Shown one piece after another: positions 8,104 to 17,610 of a stretch of DNA of 64,000 nucleotides. How positions within the stretch are numbered: position 1 is the stretch's first letter; every line of letters starts with the position of its first letter. Under the pieces are notes generated by a model that saw nothing but the letters and a program-made list of their open reading frames with translations, was not told where the DNA came from and did no database searches. The stretch comes from Bacteroidales bacterium (lineage in GTDB: Bacteria > Bacteroidota > Bacteroidia > Bacteroidales > UBA932), in assembly GCA_022648685.1 (NCBI GenBank), contig JALCMW010000002.1, positions 248,001 through 312,000 of the forward strand. Direction: 5' to 3'. The position numbers were made by a program, and so were the translations under genes.

Positions 8104-8162
8104 TTCATTCCGAAATACCAAAGAGGGACAACTATCTCAAAAATATACGGATAAATATAAAA

Positions 8163-8212
8163 ATCCCTCAATAAGGGACAAATTCACTATAAATAGTCCC
8201 TCAATGAGGGAT
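8163..8212. terminator. Inverted repeat with nested hairpins, possible terminator
   Basis: The arm at 8163-8179 (ATCCCTCAATAAGGGAC) pairs with 8196-8212 (GTCCCTCAATGAGGGAT) with few mismatches. Each arm can itself fold (CCCT/AGGG; TCCCTC/GAGGGA). A further GAGGGAC lies at about 8122. No clear T-tract follows, so terminator function after the nitroreductase is uncertain. Confidence 0.4.
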
Positions 8213-8296
8213 TATCCGGTAACCCGATCCATCGGCAAAACCGTATGGTTGCCAGAAGTTGATCAACAAAGAATTGTTTATATAAAAAAAGAAAAA

Positions 8297-8304
8297 TATA
8301 TTTG
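8297..8304 (+). promoter_or_regulatory. -7 element (TATATTTG) upstream of the caspase operon
   Basis: TATATTTG matches TAnnTTTG; it lies 163 bp before the caspase gene start, implying a long leader. Confidence 0.4.
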
Positions 8305-8466
8305 TTTTTAGGTTGGAAGTAATTGCCAATCAATCGCGATCAACAGTAATATCCTGATACCGAAAGTGGTATTTGCAATAACGTGGTTGTTGAATGGTGA
8401 TATGTGCTGTTGAAGTAAAAGACATAAATAATAGAACAAAGAATAACATAACGACAGAAGGACATC

Positions 8467-10371
8467 ATGAAACGAATGATTTTTATTTTCCTCCTTTCCG
8501 GCATCTTCGCTATAAACAGTCTTGGAGAAAACTTCAATGTTGCAGGAGTGGATTATACGATACTTGAAAACGGAACGGTAGCATGTATAGGTACCGATGG
8601 AAGTATCGAAGTATTGAACATTCCGGAAACCGTCAACTATGGCAATAAATCATACACTGTTACGGAAATCAATTGCAACACATTGAAGGACTGGGATAGT
8701 TACGCCAAGGAAACGATAACGACTTATCCGGGAGTAAAGATTCTTGTCATTCCCGGTTCCGTGATCAAAATAGATCAAATGGCTCTTGCCCACTCGGAAA
8801 AACTGACAAAAGTTACTATTCCCAATTCTGTTAAGGACATAGGTGTTTTCGCTTTTTCTAATTGCACATCTCTGGAAGAAATCGTAATGCCGGATTCCAC
8901 AAACATCGAATATTATAAATACGATTCTGCAAGCGGTCCTTTTATAAGCTGCGAATCGATATCAAAGGTGCGTGGCAATACGATTCAATACCCTGAATAT
9001 GTTATCGAATCCGGTTTGTTCTCGGAAATCGACTGCCCTTTTGCCAAACAAATACCTGCAATCAAGTCATCGTTCAGTTATTATGCATACAACAGGATAA
9101 AAAGCCGTATCTTAGAATGGCAAAAAAAGAAAGAGTATGAAACTACCGCCCAATGGAAAAAACGGGTTACTGAAGAAACCCGTAAACAAAAGGTTCAACA
9201 GATCATAAAAGAAACGCAAAAAGAATATATAGCCGGCCGCACACCTGAAAAATTAAATGGAACATTAGGGACATACGATGCCGATTACAGTATCTATCCT
9301 GTAAATTCCGAAGGCTACAATACATTCTATGTCAAGGTCCCTATAAGTGAAGCTCCGGCTTTCAAAGAGAAATGGAATACAGTACAATTGATTCCTGAAT
9401 ATGGCATCATAAATGACCACTTCGGGATTTTGTCCTGCAAATTCAAACTTATGGATAAACAGACAAAAAAGACTCTTGTATATAACAGTCCGCAGAAATA
9501 CGGAGAAGATCAATCTTCCGACCTGACCGTAAACCTGCCGCCTTTGGAGATAGATCTTGCCGGAGATGCAAACAAAACGACAGTGGTGGATAATGATGTC
9601 GACATGAACATTCCGGCCGCCACTACCGTCAATGCCAAAACTTTCGCAGTCATAATAGGCAATGAAAATTACCAACGGGTGGCAAAAGTGGCTTTTGCCG
9701 GTAACGATGCGGAAACCTTTGCGGCTTACTGCAAGAAAACACTGGGTTTGCCTGCCAATAATGTACGTATATATAAAAACGCCACCTATGGCACAATGCT
9801 TTCCGCTGTAAAAGATATCCAGGATATTTCCGAAGCATACAATGGCGATATAAACATAATATTTTATTATGCAGGCCACGGTATTCCGACAGAAGATACA
9901 AAGGAAGCTTACCTGCTTCCCGTAGATGCCGACGGGTCGCAACCGGAAGTTTGCTATCCCCTCACCCGTTTGTATAAAAATCTGGAAGATTCAAAGGCCA
10001 AATCGGTTATTGTGTTTTTGGATGCATGCTTCAGCGGGGCTCAACGCGGTGACGGAATGCTGGCTTCGGCACGTGGCGTAACAATCAAGGTAAAACAGGA
10101 CATTCCTCAAGGCAATATGGTGGTTTTCAGTGCTGCCAGAGGTGACGAAACGGCTTATCCCTACAATGAAAAAGGACACGGTCTGTTCACCTATTTCCTG
10201 CTGAAAGAGCTGCAGCAAACCAAAGGCGATGTCACATTAGGTGAATTGAGCAATTACGTTACCACCAATGTCAGCAGACAATCCATCGTAATCAATCGCA
10301 AGAGCCAGACACCTACGGTAGTCCCTTCTGTAAATCTGGAAAATGGATGGCAAGGAATAGCCCTAAAGTAA
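8467..10371 (+). CDS. Secreted LRR-caspase (peptidase C14) family protein
   Basis: 634 residues. A signal peptide (MKRMIFIFLLSGIFAINSLG) is followed by a BspA-like leucine-rich region (about 25-190: VLNIPETVNYGNKSYTVTEI, KLTKVTIPNSVKDIGVFAF). Next comes a charged linker typical of this group (EYETTAQWKKRVTEETRKQK) and a C-terminal caspase domain from about residue 395 (KTFAVIIGNENY). Catalytic residues are visible: His471 in YYAGHG and Cys521 in LDACFSG. The protein is therefore probably an active extracytoplasmic cysteine protease, perhaps cleaving after Arg or Lys as metacaspases do (inference). It heads a three-gene unit with an LPP20-type lipoprotein and a DUF4384 protein. Confidence 0.85.
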   Translation: MKRMIFIFLLSGIFAINSLGENFNVAGVDYTILENGTVACIGTDGSIEVLNIPETVNYGNKSYTVTEINCNTLKDWDSYAKETITTYPGVKILVIPGSVIKIDQMALAHSEKLTKVTIPNSVKDIGVFAFSNCTSLEEIVMPDSTNIEYYKYDSASGPFISCESISKVRGNTIQYPEYVIESGLFSEIDCPFAKQIPAIKSSFSYYAYNRIKSRILEWQKKKEYETTAQWKKRVTEETRKQKVQQIIKETQKEYIAGRTPEKLNGTLGTYDADYSIYPVNSEGYNTFYVKVPISEAPAFKEKWNTVQLIPEYGIINDHFGILSCKFKLMDKQTKKTLVYNSPQKYGEDQSSDLTVNLPPLEIDLAGDANKTTVVDNDVDMNIPAATTVNAKTFAVIIGNENYQRVAKVAFAGNDAETFAAYCKKTLGLPANNVRIYKNATYGTMLSAVKDIQDISEAYNGDINIIFYYAGHGIPTEDTKEAYLLPVDADGSQPEVCYPLTRLYKNLEDSKAKSVIVFLDACFSGAQRGDGMLASARGVTIKVKQDIPQGNMVVFSAARGDETAYPYNEKGHGLFTYFLLKELQQTKGDVTLGELSNYVTTNVSRQSIVINRKSQTPTVVPSVNLENGWQGIALK

Positions 10372-10419
10372 AAGTGTATTTTAATCCTTATATGTTTTAA
10401 TATTTAAAAATTATTCAGT

Positions 10420-10992
10420 ATGAAAAGATTCATGCGTTCAAGTGTCGTCATCGTTATCGCCTTGCTAGCGGTAAGTTGTGGCGGAACAAAAAAAGCCGTC
10501 CAGGAAAAACAGTCCGGTACGACTGAGATTATCTTGCCTTTCTCCGGTAAGGAATATCAATCGGACAAAGACTTTTATCGTGCAAAAGGTTCCGGGAAAA
10601 GCCCCGACATTGCTACTGCAAAAAAAATAGCATTGAATAATACTAAAGTGGAGATTGCCAGCAATATCAGTTCGGTCATCAAATCAGTGACACAGGATTA
10701 TACAAATCAACGTTCCGGAGCTGATGCCCAGGATTTTGAAAACAAATTTGAAAATCTGGCAGCGGAAGTTGTGAATCAGAAACTGGCCGATGTAACCATT
10801 ATCGGAGAAAAGTTGTTAAAGACTGGGAATTCCTATGAATATTGGATTGCCATCCAGATTTCCAAGAAAACCGTATTGGACGAGATCAATAACAGAATTT
10901 CCAAGGATCAGAAACTTCAAATCGATTACGATAAAAAGAAATTCGAAGAAATTTACAACAAAGAAATGGAAAACATGAAAAACGAGCAATGA
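10420..10992 (+). CDS. LPP20-type lipoprotein
   Basis: 190-residue lipoprotein: a basic start, hydrophobic helix and lipobox LAVSC with Cys20. The body contains FYRAKGSGKSPDIATAKKIALNNTK, the pattern of the LPP20/FlgT-N domain in which repeated activation or ageing variants of A-x-x-x-A precede a small alpha/beta fold, followed by VTIIGEKLLKTGNSYEYWIAIQISK. LPP20-fold proteins are surface or periplasmic binding modules. Its stop overlaps the next gene's ATG (ATGA), showing translational coupling, and it follows the caspase gene by 48 bp. Likely partner of the caspase at the outer membrane (inference). Confidence 0.75.
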   Translation: MKRFMRSSVVIVIALLAVSCGGTKKAVQEKQSGTTEIILPFSGKEYQSDKDFYRAKGSGKSPDIATAKKIALNNTKVEIASNISSVIKSVTQDYTNQRSGADAQDFENKFENLAAEVVNQKLADVTIIGEKLLKTGNSYEYWIAIQISKKTVLDEINNRISKDQKLQIDYDKKKFEEIYNKEMENMKNEQ

Positions 10993-11843
10993 TTTTCAGC
11001 ACCGGACACTCTTATTTTAGAAAAGCACTGTTTGCTATGATCCTGATCATAGCAAACTTTTGCTTTTGCAACGCCCAGACAGTCCCTGATATAATCCAAA
11101 TAAAGGGAGCTGAAGGCAGTGCATATATTTATGGCGATGTCAGCGAAAATCAGGCACGTGAAAAAGCTTTGGAAGAGGCAAAAATCGATGCTTTGAAAAA
11201 AGCGCATATTGCAGAGCAGATCGGTTCCTACGAACAATTATACAGCTGCCAGACAAACAATAAATTTTCACAATTTTTCGATTCCAATGTCCAATCGGAA
11301 ATCAGAGGTTCCATTTTGTCATATACGATTGTCAGCGAAGGACAAAAGATAGACAAAGACATTGACAAGATCGAATATGCAATCATGATCGACGCAGAAG
11401 TAATTAAATATAAAACCGCTGCCGATTACACGTTTACTGCCGAAGTGGATAAGATATTGCCGGTTTATAAAAACGAAGATAAACTTACCTTTTCACTCAA
11501 AACCTCTCAGGATTGTTATCTGACTATTTTCAATATTACAGACCACGACGCATCCCTGATGTTCCCGAATATAATAGAAAAAGAACAGGATATCGGAAAG
11601 GAAAAGGAATATAATTTCCCGTTGAAGAGCAATATAATAGATTATGTCTTGGAAACGGATAAGGAAAATGAAATCAACAGATTGATATTCGTTTTCACTA
11701 AAACAAGGATTCCTTATTTGTCGGCAGAAGGAGACGGTCAAACGACCAGCAGGGAAAAAATCATGACCTGGATTTATACGATTCCTCCGGACCAACGGAT
11801 CTTAATATATAGACAGTTCCATATAGTAAGGGACAACCGGTAA
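10989..11843 (+). CDS. DUF4384 domain protein with LPP20-like N-terminal half
   Basis: 284 residues. It has a signal-like N-terminus (KALFAMILIIANFCFCNAQ), then an LPP20/FlgT-like half (GSAYIYGDVSENQAREKALE, IEYAIMIDAEVI), then a DUF4384 domain (LTFSLKTSQDCYLTIFNITD, SLMFPN). DUF4384 occurs with caspases, kinases and other signalling proteins in Bacteroidota and proteobacteria, where it is thought to be a protein-interaction beta-sandwich. Coupled by a 4-bp overlap to the lipoprotein. The pairing with a caspase fits a periplasmic protease-adaptor complex; not proven. Confidence 0.75.
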   Translation: MIFSTGHSYFRKALFAMILIIANFCFCNAQTVPDIIQIKGAEGSAYIYGDVSENQAREKALEEAKIDALKKAHIAEQIGSYEQLYSCQTNNKFSQFFDSNVQSEIRGSILSYTIVSEGQKIDKDIDKIEYAIMIDAEVIKYKTAADYTFTAEVDKILPVYKNEDKLTFSLKTSQDCYLTIFNITDHDASLMFPNIIEKEQDIGKEKEYNFPLKSNIIDYVLETDKENEINRLIFVFTKTRIPYLSAEGDGQTTSREKIMTWIYTIPPDQRILIYRQFHIVRDNR

Positions 11844-11861
11844 TTATTTCCATTCGGCCTG

Positions 11862-13271
11862 CTATTCGGCTTTCAGATGATTCGTTATCCGCAGATAATT
11901 ACTCTGCTGGATTTTATATTCCGTAAAGGCATCGATAAGACTGCTGTATTCCTCCTGCCATTGTGCTTTGGCATCCAGGACATTCACAATCGTTTCCATT
12001 CCCACTTCATAATTATCGTCGCTGACTTTCATGTTTTCATCGGCCTGCTCCAGCGCTTCTTTTGCCATCCGCACCCTTGTTCCGGCATCCGTCAGGTTCA
12101 GCAGAGCCTGTTCATTTTCGAGTTGAAGCATATCTTGTGTATCCTGAAGCTCCAATTTTCTAATGTTATAATCGGCCTTCGCCGCCCTGATCTTTCCCCT
12201 TCCTTCGCCAAAGGTCGTAATCGGAATTTTAATCGTAGCCATCACATTCATTCCATTGCCGGTGTAATCGTTCATGTTTTTCAGAACACCGCGAAGAGCG
12301 CTATAACCGACAGATACGCCGACAGTCGGCAAATATTTTCCCTTGACCATTTTAATGTTCTCCCCCGCCATTTCCATCTGCTCTTTAAGGATCTGATATT
12401 CAGCTCTGTTTTGAGACGAAGCATTAAGAAAACCAGTCGTATCCATTGTAAAATCCAGACTGTCGCTTGTCGACAGCGGAGTTTTCAGCGGGACTCCAAT
12501 TAACCGGCATAAGGACATCCCCGCTAGTTTGAAACCGGATTCGGCACGCTGCAATTGCAAACAGGCATCGTTGTACCTGACCTTTACTTTCAGCAGTTCA
12601 TTACGGTTTACCATTCCGGTTTCATAACTGTCGTTCACTGTTTTCACCAATTCCGAAAGGAGGTTTTTGTATTTTTCCGCCAACTTGACCTTTCCTTTTA
12701 CCGACAAGTACAAATAATAAGCTTTATCGGTTTCGTAAATGACATCGCTTGTCTTCAATGTTTTGTTCAAGTAAGCCATGTTTTTTCCGATATCGGCCAT
12801 TTTGTTTCCGGAAGTGATTTTTCCACCGGCATATATAGGTTGTTCAGCCGAAATGTTGGCGTAACCACCACCTTGAAATGTAAGATTGATCGGAAGATAG
12901 GCATATGTATTGAAAATCGGGTTTCCATCGCTTCCTATCACGGGATGGCCTGAAGCATCTACCACAACATTAGGCGTTAATTTTCCTGTCGAGGGATCAA
13001 AAACCTGTGTCGGAAGGTATAATTCCTTGTTAAGTGAAGTTCTATGATACAGACCGTAAGCCGAAGCCGAAATGTCCGGGAAACGAGCCGATCTGGCAGC
13101 TATTTTTTCACCTTGGGCCTTATCGATTGTTTCATTTGCAATTTTTATAGTTTTACTGCTTTCCACTGCCAGCTCGCGACAAAGCTTCAACGTCAAATGT
13201 AAAGTATCCTGCGCAAATGCTTCAAAAGAGCTCATTGAAAGAAACAGAAGAAGATATACTTTTAAATTCAT
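11862..13271 (-). CDS. TolC-family outer-membrane efflux channel
   Basis: 469 residues from the ATG giving MNLKVYLLLFLSMSSFEAFAQ, a signal peptide; the 30 residues of open frame upstream are not typical. Two OEP repeats with long coiled-coil helices are visible (AARSARFPDISASAYGLY, KVRYNDACLQLQRAE, AKADYNIRKLELQDTQDM, ITNHL at the end). It forms the exit duct of the RND pump encoded just upstream on the same strand (16-bp gap), the last gene of the efflux operon. Confidence 0.9.
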   Translation of the reverse strand: MNLKVYLLLFLSMSSFEAFAQDTLHLTLKLCRELAVESSKTIKIANETIDKAQGEKIAARSARFPDISASAYGLYHRTSLNKELYLPTQVFDPSTGKLTPNVVVDASGHPVIGSDGNPIFNTYAYLPINLTFQGGGYANISAEQPIYAGGKITSGNKMADIGKNMAYLNKTLKTSDVIYETDKAYYLYLSVKGKVKLAEKYKNLLSELVKTVNDSYETGMVNRNELLKVKVRYNDACLQLQRAESGFKLAGMSLCRLIGVPLKTPLSTSDSLDFTMDTTGFLNASSQNRAEYQILKEQMEMAGENIKMVKGKYLPTVGVSVGYSALRGVLKNMNDYTGNGMNVMATIKIPITTFGEGRGKIRAAKADYNIRKLELQDTQDMLQLENEQALLNLTDAGTRVRMAKEALEQADENMKVSDDNYEVGMETIVNVLDAKAQWQEEYSSLIDAFTEYKIQQSNYLRITNHLKAE

Positions 13272-13287
13272 AATGTTTTTCTTTTTC

Positions 13288-16200
13288 CTAATGAATCCTG
13301 ATACCATAAAATATAGAATAAAGAATAGGGACAAAGACGAGTGTGACCAACGTCCCGACAATCAGTCCTCCTATAATAGCAACTGCCATCGAACCGTACA
13401 TCGGATCGGTTACAAGCGGCAGCATACCGAGGATTGTAGTCAAAGACGCCATAATCACCGGTCTCACCCTGAGTACCGTTGCCGATAATACGGCATCGAA
13501 ACGTGTTTCATGCAGCTTCAACTGTGTTTGAATTTCATCGAGAAGTACAATTGCATTTTTGATAATCATGCCTGTCAAACCGATGATACCGACAATCGCA
13601 ATGAAAGAGAACGGTTGTCCCGTGATAAGCAATCCCGGAACAATCCCTATTATAGACAAAGGAAGGCAAAGCAGAATAATTAATGGACGTCGGTAATCGT
13701 TAAATAGCAAAAGCAGAATCAGAATAATGATTCCGAAAGCCAAAGGAGTGTAACTTAATATTCCGGACAATGCCTCCCCTTTTAATTCGGATGCACCTAC
13801 CCATTTGAATTCATATCCTTCAGGGAGCTTTATTCCCCGTACCGCCTTATCCAGTTCGGCCTGGACCTGTTCGGGACTGTAACCGTCTTTCGGATCACAC
13901 TGAACCTGAATAGTTCTTTTGCCGTTTACCCTGCGGACAACAGGCTCTTCCCATGACAGATGAACGCCATTTGTCACCAGACTCAAAGGGACAGGAGTCA
14001 ACATTTTACCTACAATATCATCGGCAGAGGTCGCTCCCGTAGCCAAATCGGTCAATGTGTTTTTGTCGACGGACCCACGGAGATTAGGAACAGAACTCCA
14101 CACAGGGACATCGTTCAGATTCTCGATTTTATTTCCGTTATTGTCACGGACTTTCAGACGTACCGGAAGTTTTATATCTCCGTCGTAAATCGTTGCAACG
14201 GGCAATCCTTCAGTTGCTGCAAGAATGGAATTACTTATGTCGCTTCTGTTTACGGAGACACGATTTGAAGCTGCCGGATCATAAACCGCAGTAAGCGTTT
14301 TTGCTTTTGGTTCCCAATCACTGCAAAGCGTATACGTATCGATATGGGGATTTGCGAGCATCACTTTTTCAGTTTTATGATATAAGTCCTTCAATACGGC
14401 AGGATCCGGACCTGAGAATTGGGCTTCGATACTATGCGTCGAAGCAACCGACAAATTGTATTTGCGAATACGGCTGATGATTTCCGGAAATGTCCCTCGC
14501 AGATATTTATTAAAAACCGGCTTCATTTTGACCATCGTTTTGTAATCGTCGAAATTAACAATCAATTCTCCGTAATTATCTGCGCTTTCGGTCATCATTC
14601 CTCGGACAAGACAATAACGAAGCGGCGTCATTCCCTGACTGCTAACCACCATTTTCACTTCGTTGTAACTTTCGAAATGTTTGGTAATGGTTTTCATCGT
14701 TTCATTTACCTTGTCAGGAGTCGTTCCTTTGGGAAATGACAATTCGATATAAAACTGGTTGTAATTAAAATCCGGAAAGAATGTTTTATCAACTTTTTTG
14801 AAGCTTAAACCCGCAATAACCAATAATAAAAGGAACATAGACACGGTCAAACCGCGATGACGCATTCCCAGGCATAAAGCATTTTTAACAAAACGGTAAA
14901 CAGGCTTATCGAAATTATCTTGACCCGACTTTGCCTTCCTTTTCCGTTTCGGTTCTTTACGCAAGAGAATAGCCGAAAACAATGGGACCTGCGTTAGGGC
15001 TAGAATCCAACTCAGCGATAAAGAAATGGAAAGGACCAAAAACAGATCGTGGACATATGTCCCCGCAACATCCTTAGACAAAAAGGTAGGCAGAAAAGCT
15101 ACGATTGCGATAATCGTTGCTCCTAGTAAAGGAATTGCAGCCTTTTTCGCGGGTAAAGTATAAGCGGACTTTCCCCGATTGCCTTTTTGCCTTTCCAGCA
15201 ATATTCCGTCCAACACCACAATTGCATTATCGACCAGCATCCCCATGGCCACGATAAATGCGCCCAGTGAAATTCTCTGCAAGGTACCTCCCAGTGCGTC
15301 CAAAGCCGGCAAAGTCGCCAAAATGGTTAATATCAATCCGGTACCTATGATCAGTCCGCCGCGGAAACCCATGGTGAACATCAGGACTACAATGACAATC
15401 AGCACGGATTCCAAAAGGTTCCACATAAATCCTTTGATGGCTATATTGACTTTCTCTGGCTGGAAAAATACTTTTTTGAAGTTGATTCCCGCCGGAATCC
15501 GGCCGCGCAGTTCTGCCATCCTAGCTTCAACCCGTTTGCCGACATCAAGAATATTTTCACCGTGTTCCATAGATATTCCTATTGCCAGGGCCTTTTGATT
15601 GTCAACGAACAATGTTTTTCGCATCGGGGTCTGGTAATCTTCCGTAATAGCGGCAATGTCGCCCAGTTTGAAAGACTCTCCGGTAACAGCGGTCAATACA
15701 ATATTTTTAATATCTTCAACGCTTGTGGAAATGTCGCTTACCTTTACCCGCATCTCCTGGTCACCGCTTTCGTAATCGCCAGAATAAGTCTGTTTGGTTT
15801 GACTGTTTATAGCAGACAATATCTGCACAGGGAATATTCCCAGTTTACTCATTTTATCGGAAGAAACGGTAATGTTGATTTCCGGATTTTGTTCCCCGTA
15901 AATACTTACGCGCTTTACTCCTTTCACATCAAGCAGATTATGCTTTATGTATTCGGCATAATCTGTCATATTCCGGTAAGAGAAGCCGCTGTCGGCAGTC
16001 ATTGCGTAGAACATGCCGTAGACATCGTTGAGATCATCGATAATGACAGGCTTTTGCGCCCCCTGCGGAAGTTTCGGGACGGCAAGTTCCACTTTACGTC
16101 TCAGGAATTCCCAACGTTGTTGTACTTCTTTTTGCGGCACATTGAACTTCAGAATGACTTTTATGACCGAAACATTAGCTTCGGAACGGGATGTTATTTT

Positions 16201-16434
16201 ACGTATATCGGATAGAGTCGAAAGCTCGTCTTCAAGTACCTTGGTCACTTTCAATTCGACCTCGTGCGCCGAAGCTCCGGGATAAACGGTAACCACATTG
16301 GCTGCCAATACCTGGATTTCGGGATCTTCGAGTTTACTTAAATGCTTGTATGAGAAAATGCCTCCGATAACAATGGCAAGGAGCAGAAAGTAAACTATCT
16401 TTTTTCTTTTAAATACCGATTCTGACAAATTCAT
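13288..16434 (-). CDS. RND-family efflux pump inner-membrane permease
   Basis: 1048 residues, full RND length, with two six-TM bundles and two large periplasmic loops (PGASAHEVELKVTKVLEDEL, IYGEQNPEINITVSSDKMSK). The TM4 proton-relay segment reads MGMLVDNAIVVLDG: the first Asp is present and the second (as in AcrB DD) is Asn, a frequent variant. TM10-11 contain LTGMIIKNAIVLLDEI. Could be a multidrug (HAE1-like) or heavy-metal pump; the lack of a metal-binding methionine cluster in what I can see favours hydrophobic drugs or bile-type compounds, but this is weak. Lies between adaptor and TolC genes with gaps of 9 and 16 bp. Confidence 0.92.
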   Translation of the reverse strand: MNLSESVFKRKKIVYFLLLAIVIGGIFSYKHLSKLEDPEIQVLAANVVTVYPGASAHEVELKVTKVLEDELSTLSDIRKITSRSEANVSVIKVILKFNVPQKEVQQRWEFLRRKVELAVPKLPQGAQKPVIIDDLNDVYGMFYAMTADSGFSYRNMTDYAEYIKHNLLDVKGVKRVSIYGEQNPEINITVSSDKMSKLGIFPVQILSAINSQTKQTYSGDYESGDQEMRVKVSDISTSVEDIKNIVLTAVTGESFKLGDIAAITEDYQTPMRKTLFVDNQKALAIGISMEHGENILDVGKRVEARMAELRGRIPAGINFKKVFFQPEKVNIAIKGFMWNLLESVLIVIVVLMFTMGFRGGLIIGTGLILTILATLPALDALGGTLQRISLGAFIVAMGMLVDNAIVVLDGILLERQKGNRGKSAYTLPAKKAAIPLLGATIIAIVAFLPTFLSKDVAGTYVHDLFLVLSISLSLSWILALTQVPLFSAILLRKEPKRKRKAKSGQDNFDKPVYRFVKNALCLGMRHRGLTVSMFLLLLVIAGLSFKKVDKTFFPDFNYNQFYIELSFPKGTTPDKVNETMKTITKHFESYNEVKMVVSSQGMTPLRYCLVRGMMTESADNYGELIVNFDDYKTMVKMKPVFNKYLRGTFPEIISRIRKYNLSVASTHSIEAQFSGPDPAVLKDLYHKTEKVMLANPHIDTYTLCSDWEPKAKTLTAVYDPAASNRVSVNRSDISNSILAATEGLPVATIYDGDIKLPVRLKVRDNNGNKIENLNDVPVWSSVPNLRGSVDKNTLTDLATGATSADDIVGKMLTPVPLSLVTNGVHLSWEEPVVRRVNGKRTIQVQCDPKDGYSPEQVQAELDKAVRGIKLPEGYEFKWVGASELKGEALSGILSYTPLAFGIIILILLLLFNDYRRPLIILLCLPLSIIGIVPGLLITGQPFSFIAIVGIIGLTGMIIKNAIVLLDEIQTQLKLHETRFDAVLSATVLRVRPVIMASLTTILGMLPLVTDPMYGSMAVAIIGGLIVGTLVTLVFVPILYSIFYGIRIH

Positions 16435-16443
16435 AACTCAAGA

Positions 16444-17538
16444 TCAAAGAATGTTACCGATATTCGTTTTGCTTGCCGCCGGTACGACCCGGACTTTTTC
16501 TCCGTCGGAAAGAAGGTTCAACCCTCCCGTCACAACTTCATCACCGGCCTTTAAGCCTCGCGACACATTCACATAGCCATTTTTAAATGACGATTCCAGT
16601 GTCACTCGTTTAGCTGTTACGGTAGAATCACAGACTAACCAGACGTAGCTGTCACCTCCTTTTTCAAATAAAGCGGTTGAGGGAACTGACACAAGATTTT
16701 TGTCACTGTTATTAATAAAGACATCAACCGAAACATTCATTCCCGGCATAAGTTTCGAATCGGAGGTCGGTGTATATGAAAGATATAACGTATACAGCCC
16801 GCTGTTATCGGCCTTTTTGCCATCGGAGTACAGATTGAGAGGAAATACTTTATCGGGAATATCTTCTTGGGTACACTCTATTTTCGTTATTTGTTTCTTA
16901 TTGATATACAGCGAGGCAGGGACGTTTATTTCGACTTTCAATAGGTTAACGGCAATTATTGACGCGACCGGAGTCCCTTTGCCGACCAATTCTCCCGCAT
17001 CAAAATCGACCTTGGTAATATAACCTGAATACGGAGCATAAACTCTGGTATCGCTTAACTGGTCGTCAGCATTCTTCAGCTTTGTTTCCGCCAGTTCCTT
17101 TCCGGCCTTCATTTTCTCGTAATCGTTATCGGCAACGCTTTGACGATCATTGAGCTCTTTTATCCTTTGATATTCCGCTTGCAATTGTTTTACCTGCGTC
17201 TGTGCCGCTTGCTTTTGCACTTCGTAATCCCGTGGATCCATTTCGACGATCAACTGCCCCTTCTTTACGTAGTCGCCTTCTTCCACATAATACTTCAGTA
17301 TAGGACCGGAGACACGGAAGGAAAGATTCATTTTCTTGTCTTCTTTCAATATTCCGGGAAAAGTCTTCTTTTTAAATGAGGAAACGGTTTCGGCGTGTCG
17401 GGTTTTGACCAACTTCACATAATTATCTTCACTATCAAGATTGTTGGAATGACACGAATTTAGAAAAACGACTCCTACTACAACATAAATAAGCAGGTTT
17501 AGTAATTTTGGGGCTGTAATAAATTTCATTTTCCGCAT
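16444..17538 (-). CDS. RND efflux periplasmic adaptor lipoprotein
   Basis: About 364 residues. The start chosen at 17538 gives a lipoprotein signal ending FLNSC (Cys29). Domains in order: barrel/lipoyl half (VSGPILKYYVEEGDYVKKGQ), alpha-hairpin (VQKQAAQTQVKQLQAEYQRI), second lipoyl half (DTRVYAPYSGYITKVDFDAGE), beta-barrel and membrane-proximal domain. Links the RND permease to TolC. First structural gene of the efflux operon; a Crp-type operator lies about 50-60 bp upstream of its start. Confidence 0.9.
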   Translation of the reverse strand: MRKMKFITAPKLLNLLIYVVVGVVFLNSCHSNNLDSEDNYVKLVKTRHAETVSSFKKKTFPGILKEDKKMNLSFRVSGPILKYYVEEGDYVKKGQLIVEMDPRDYEVQKQAAQTQVKQLQAEYQRIKELNDRQSVADNDYEKMKAGKELAETKLKNADDQLSDTRVYAPYSGYITKVDFDAGELVGKGTPVASIIAVNLLKVEINVPASLYINKKQITKIECTQEDIPDKVFPLNLYSDGKKADNSGLYTLYLSYTPTSDSKLMPGMNVSVDVFINNSDKNLVSVPSTALFEKGGDSYVWLVCDSTVTAKRVTLESSFKNGYVNVSRGLKAGDEVVTGGLNLLSDGEKVRVVPAASKTNIGNIL

Positions 17539-17568
17539 AATTTTAATTTCATGCGGCAAATTTGAACA

Positions 17569-17601
17569 TTATATCACAACTTGCGTGTGATATAAATCAC
17601 A
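17569..17601 (-). promoter_or_regulatory. Crp/Fnr-type operator before the efflux operon
   Basis: 17586-17601 reads TGTGATATAAATCACA, an exact TGTGA-N6-TCACA match to the classical CRP/FNR-family site. It overlaps a second inverted repeat, TTATATCACA (17569-17578) with TGTGATATAA (17586-17595) around a 7-bp centre. The site sits between the Crp-family gene and the adaptor start at 17538. No TAnnTTTG -7 element is obvious here, which would fit an activator-dependent promoter. Confidence 0.7.
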
Positions 17602-17610
17602 AAATAAAAA

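Larger units (their letters stand above)
8104..8466. other. Non-coding 363-bp stretch before the caspase operon
   Basis: No supported gene. It holds an inverted repeat (8163-8212), a -7 promoter element at 8297-8304, and a smaller hairpin (ATACC-GAAAGT-GGTAT, near 8357). The remaining sequence is AT-rich and looks like an untranslated leader of about 150 nt for the caspase-like gene. Confidence 0.5.

Noticed and set aside
13960..16215. Several plus-strand frames of 80-217 codons opposite the RND permease gene
   Set aside because: Antisense shadows of a conserved gene, without start context or recognisable domains.
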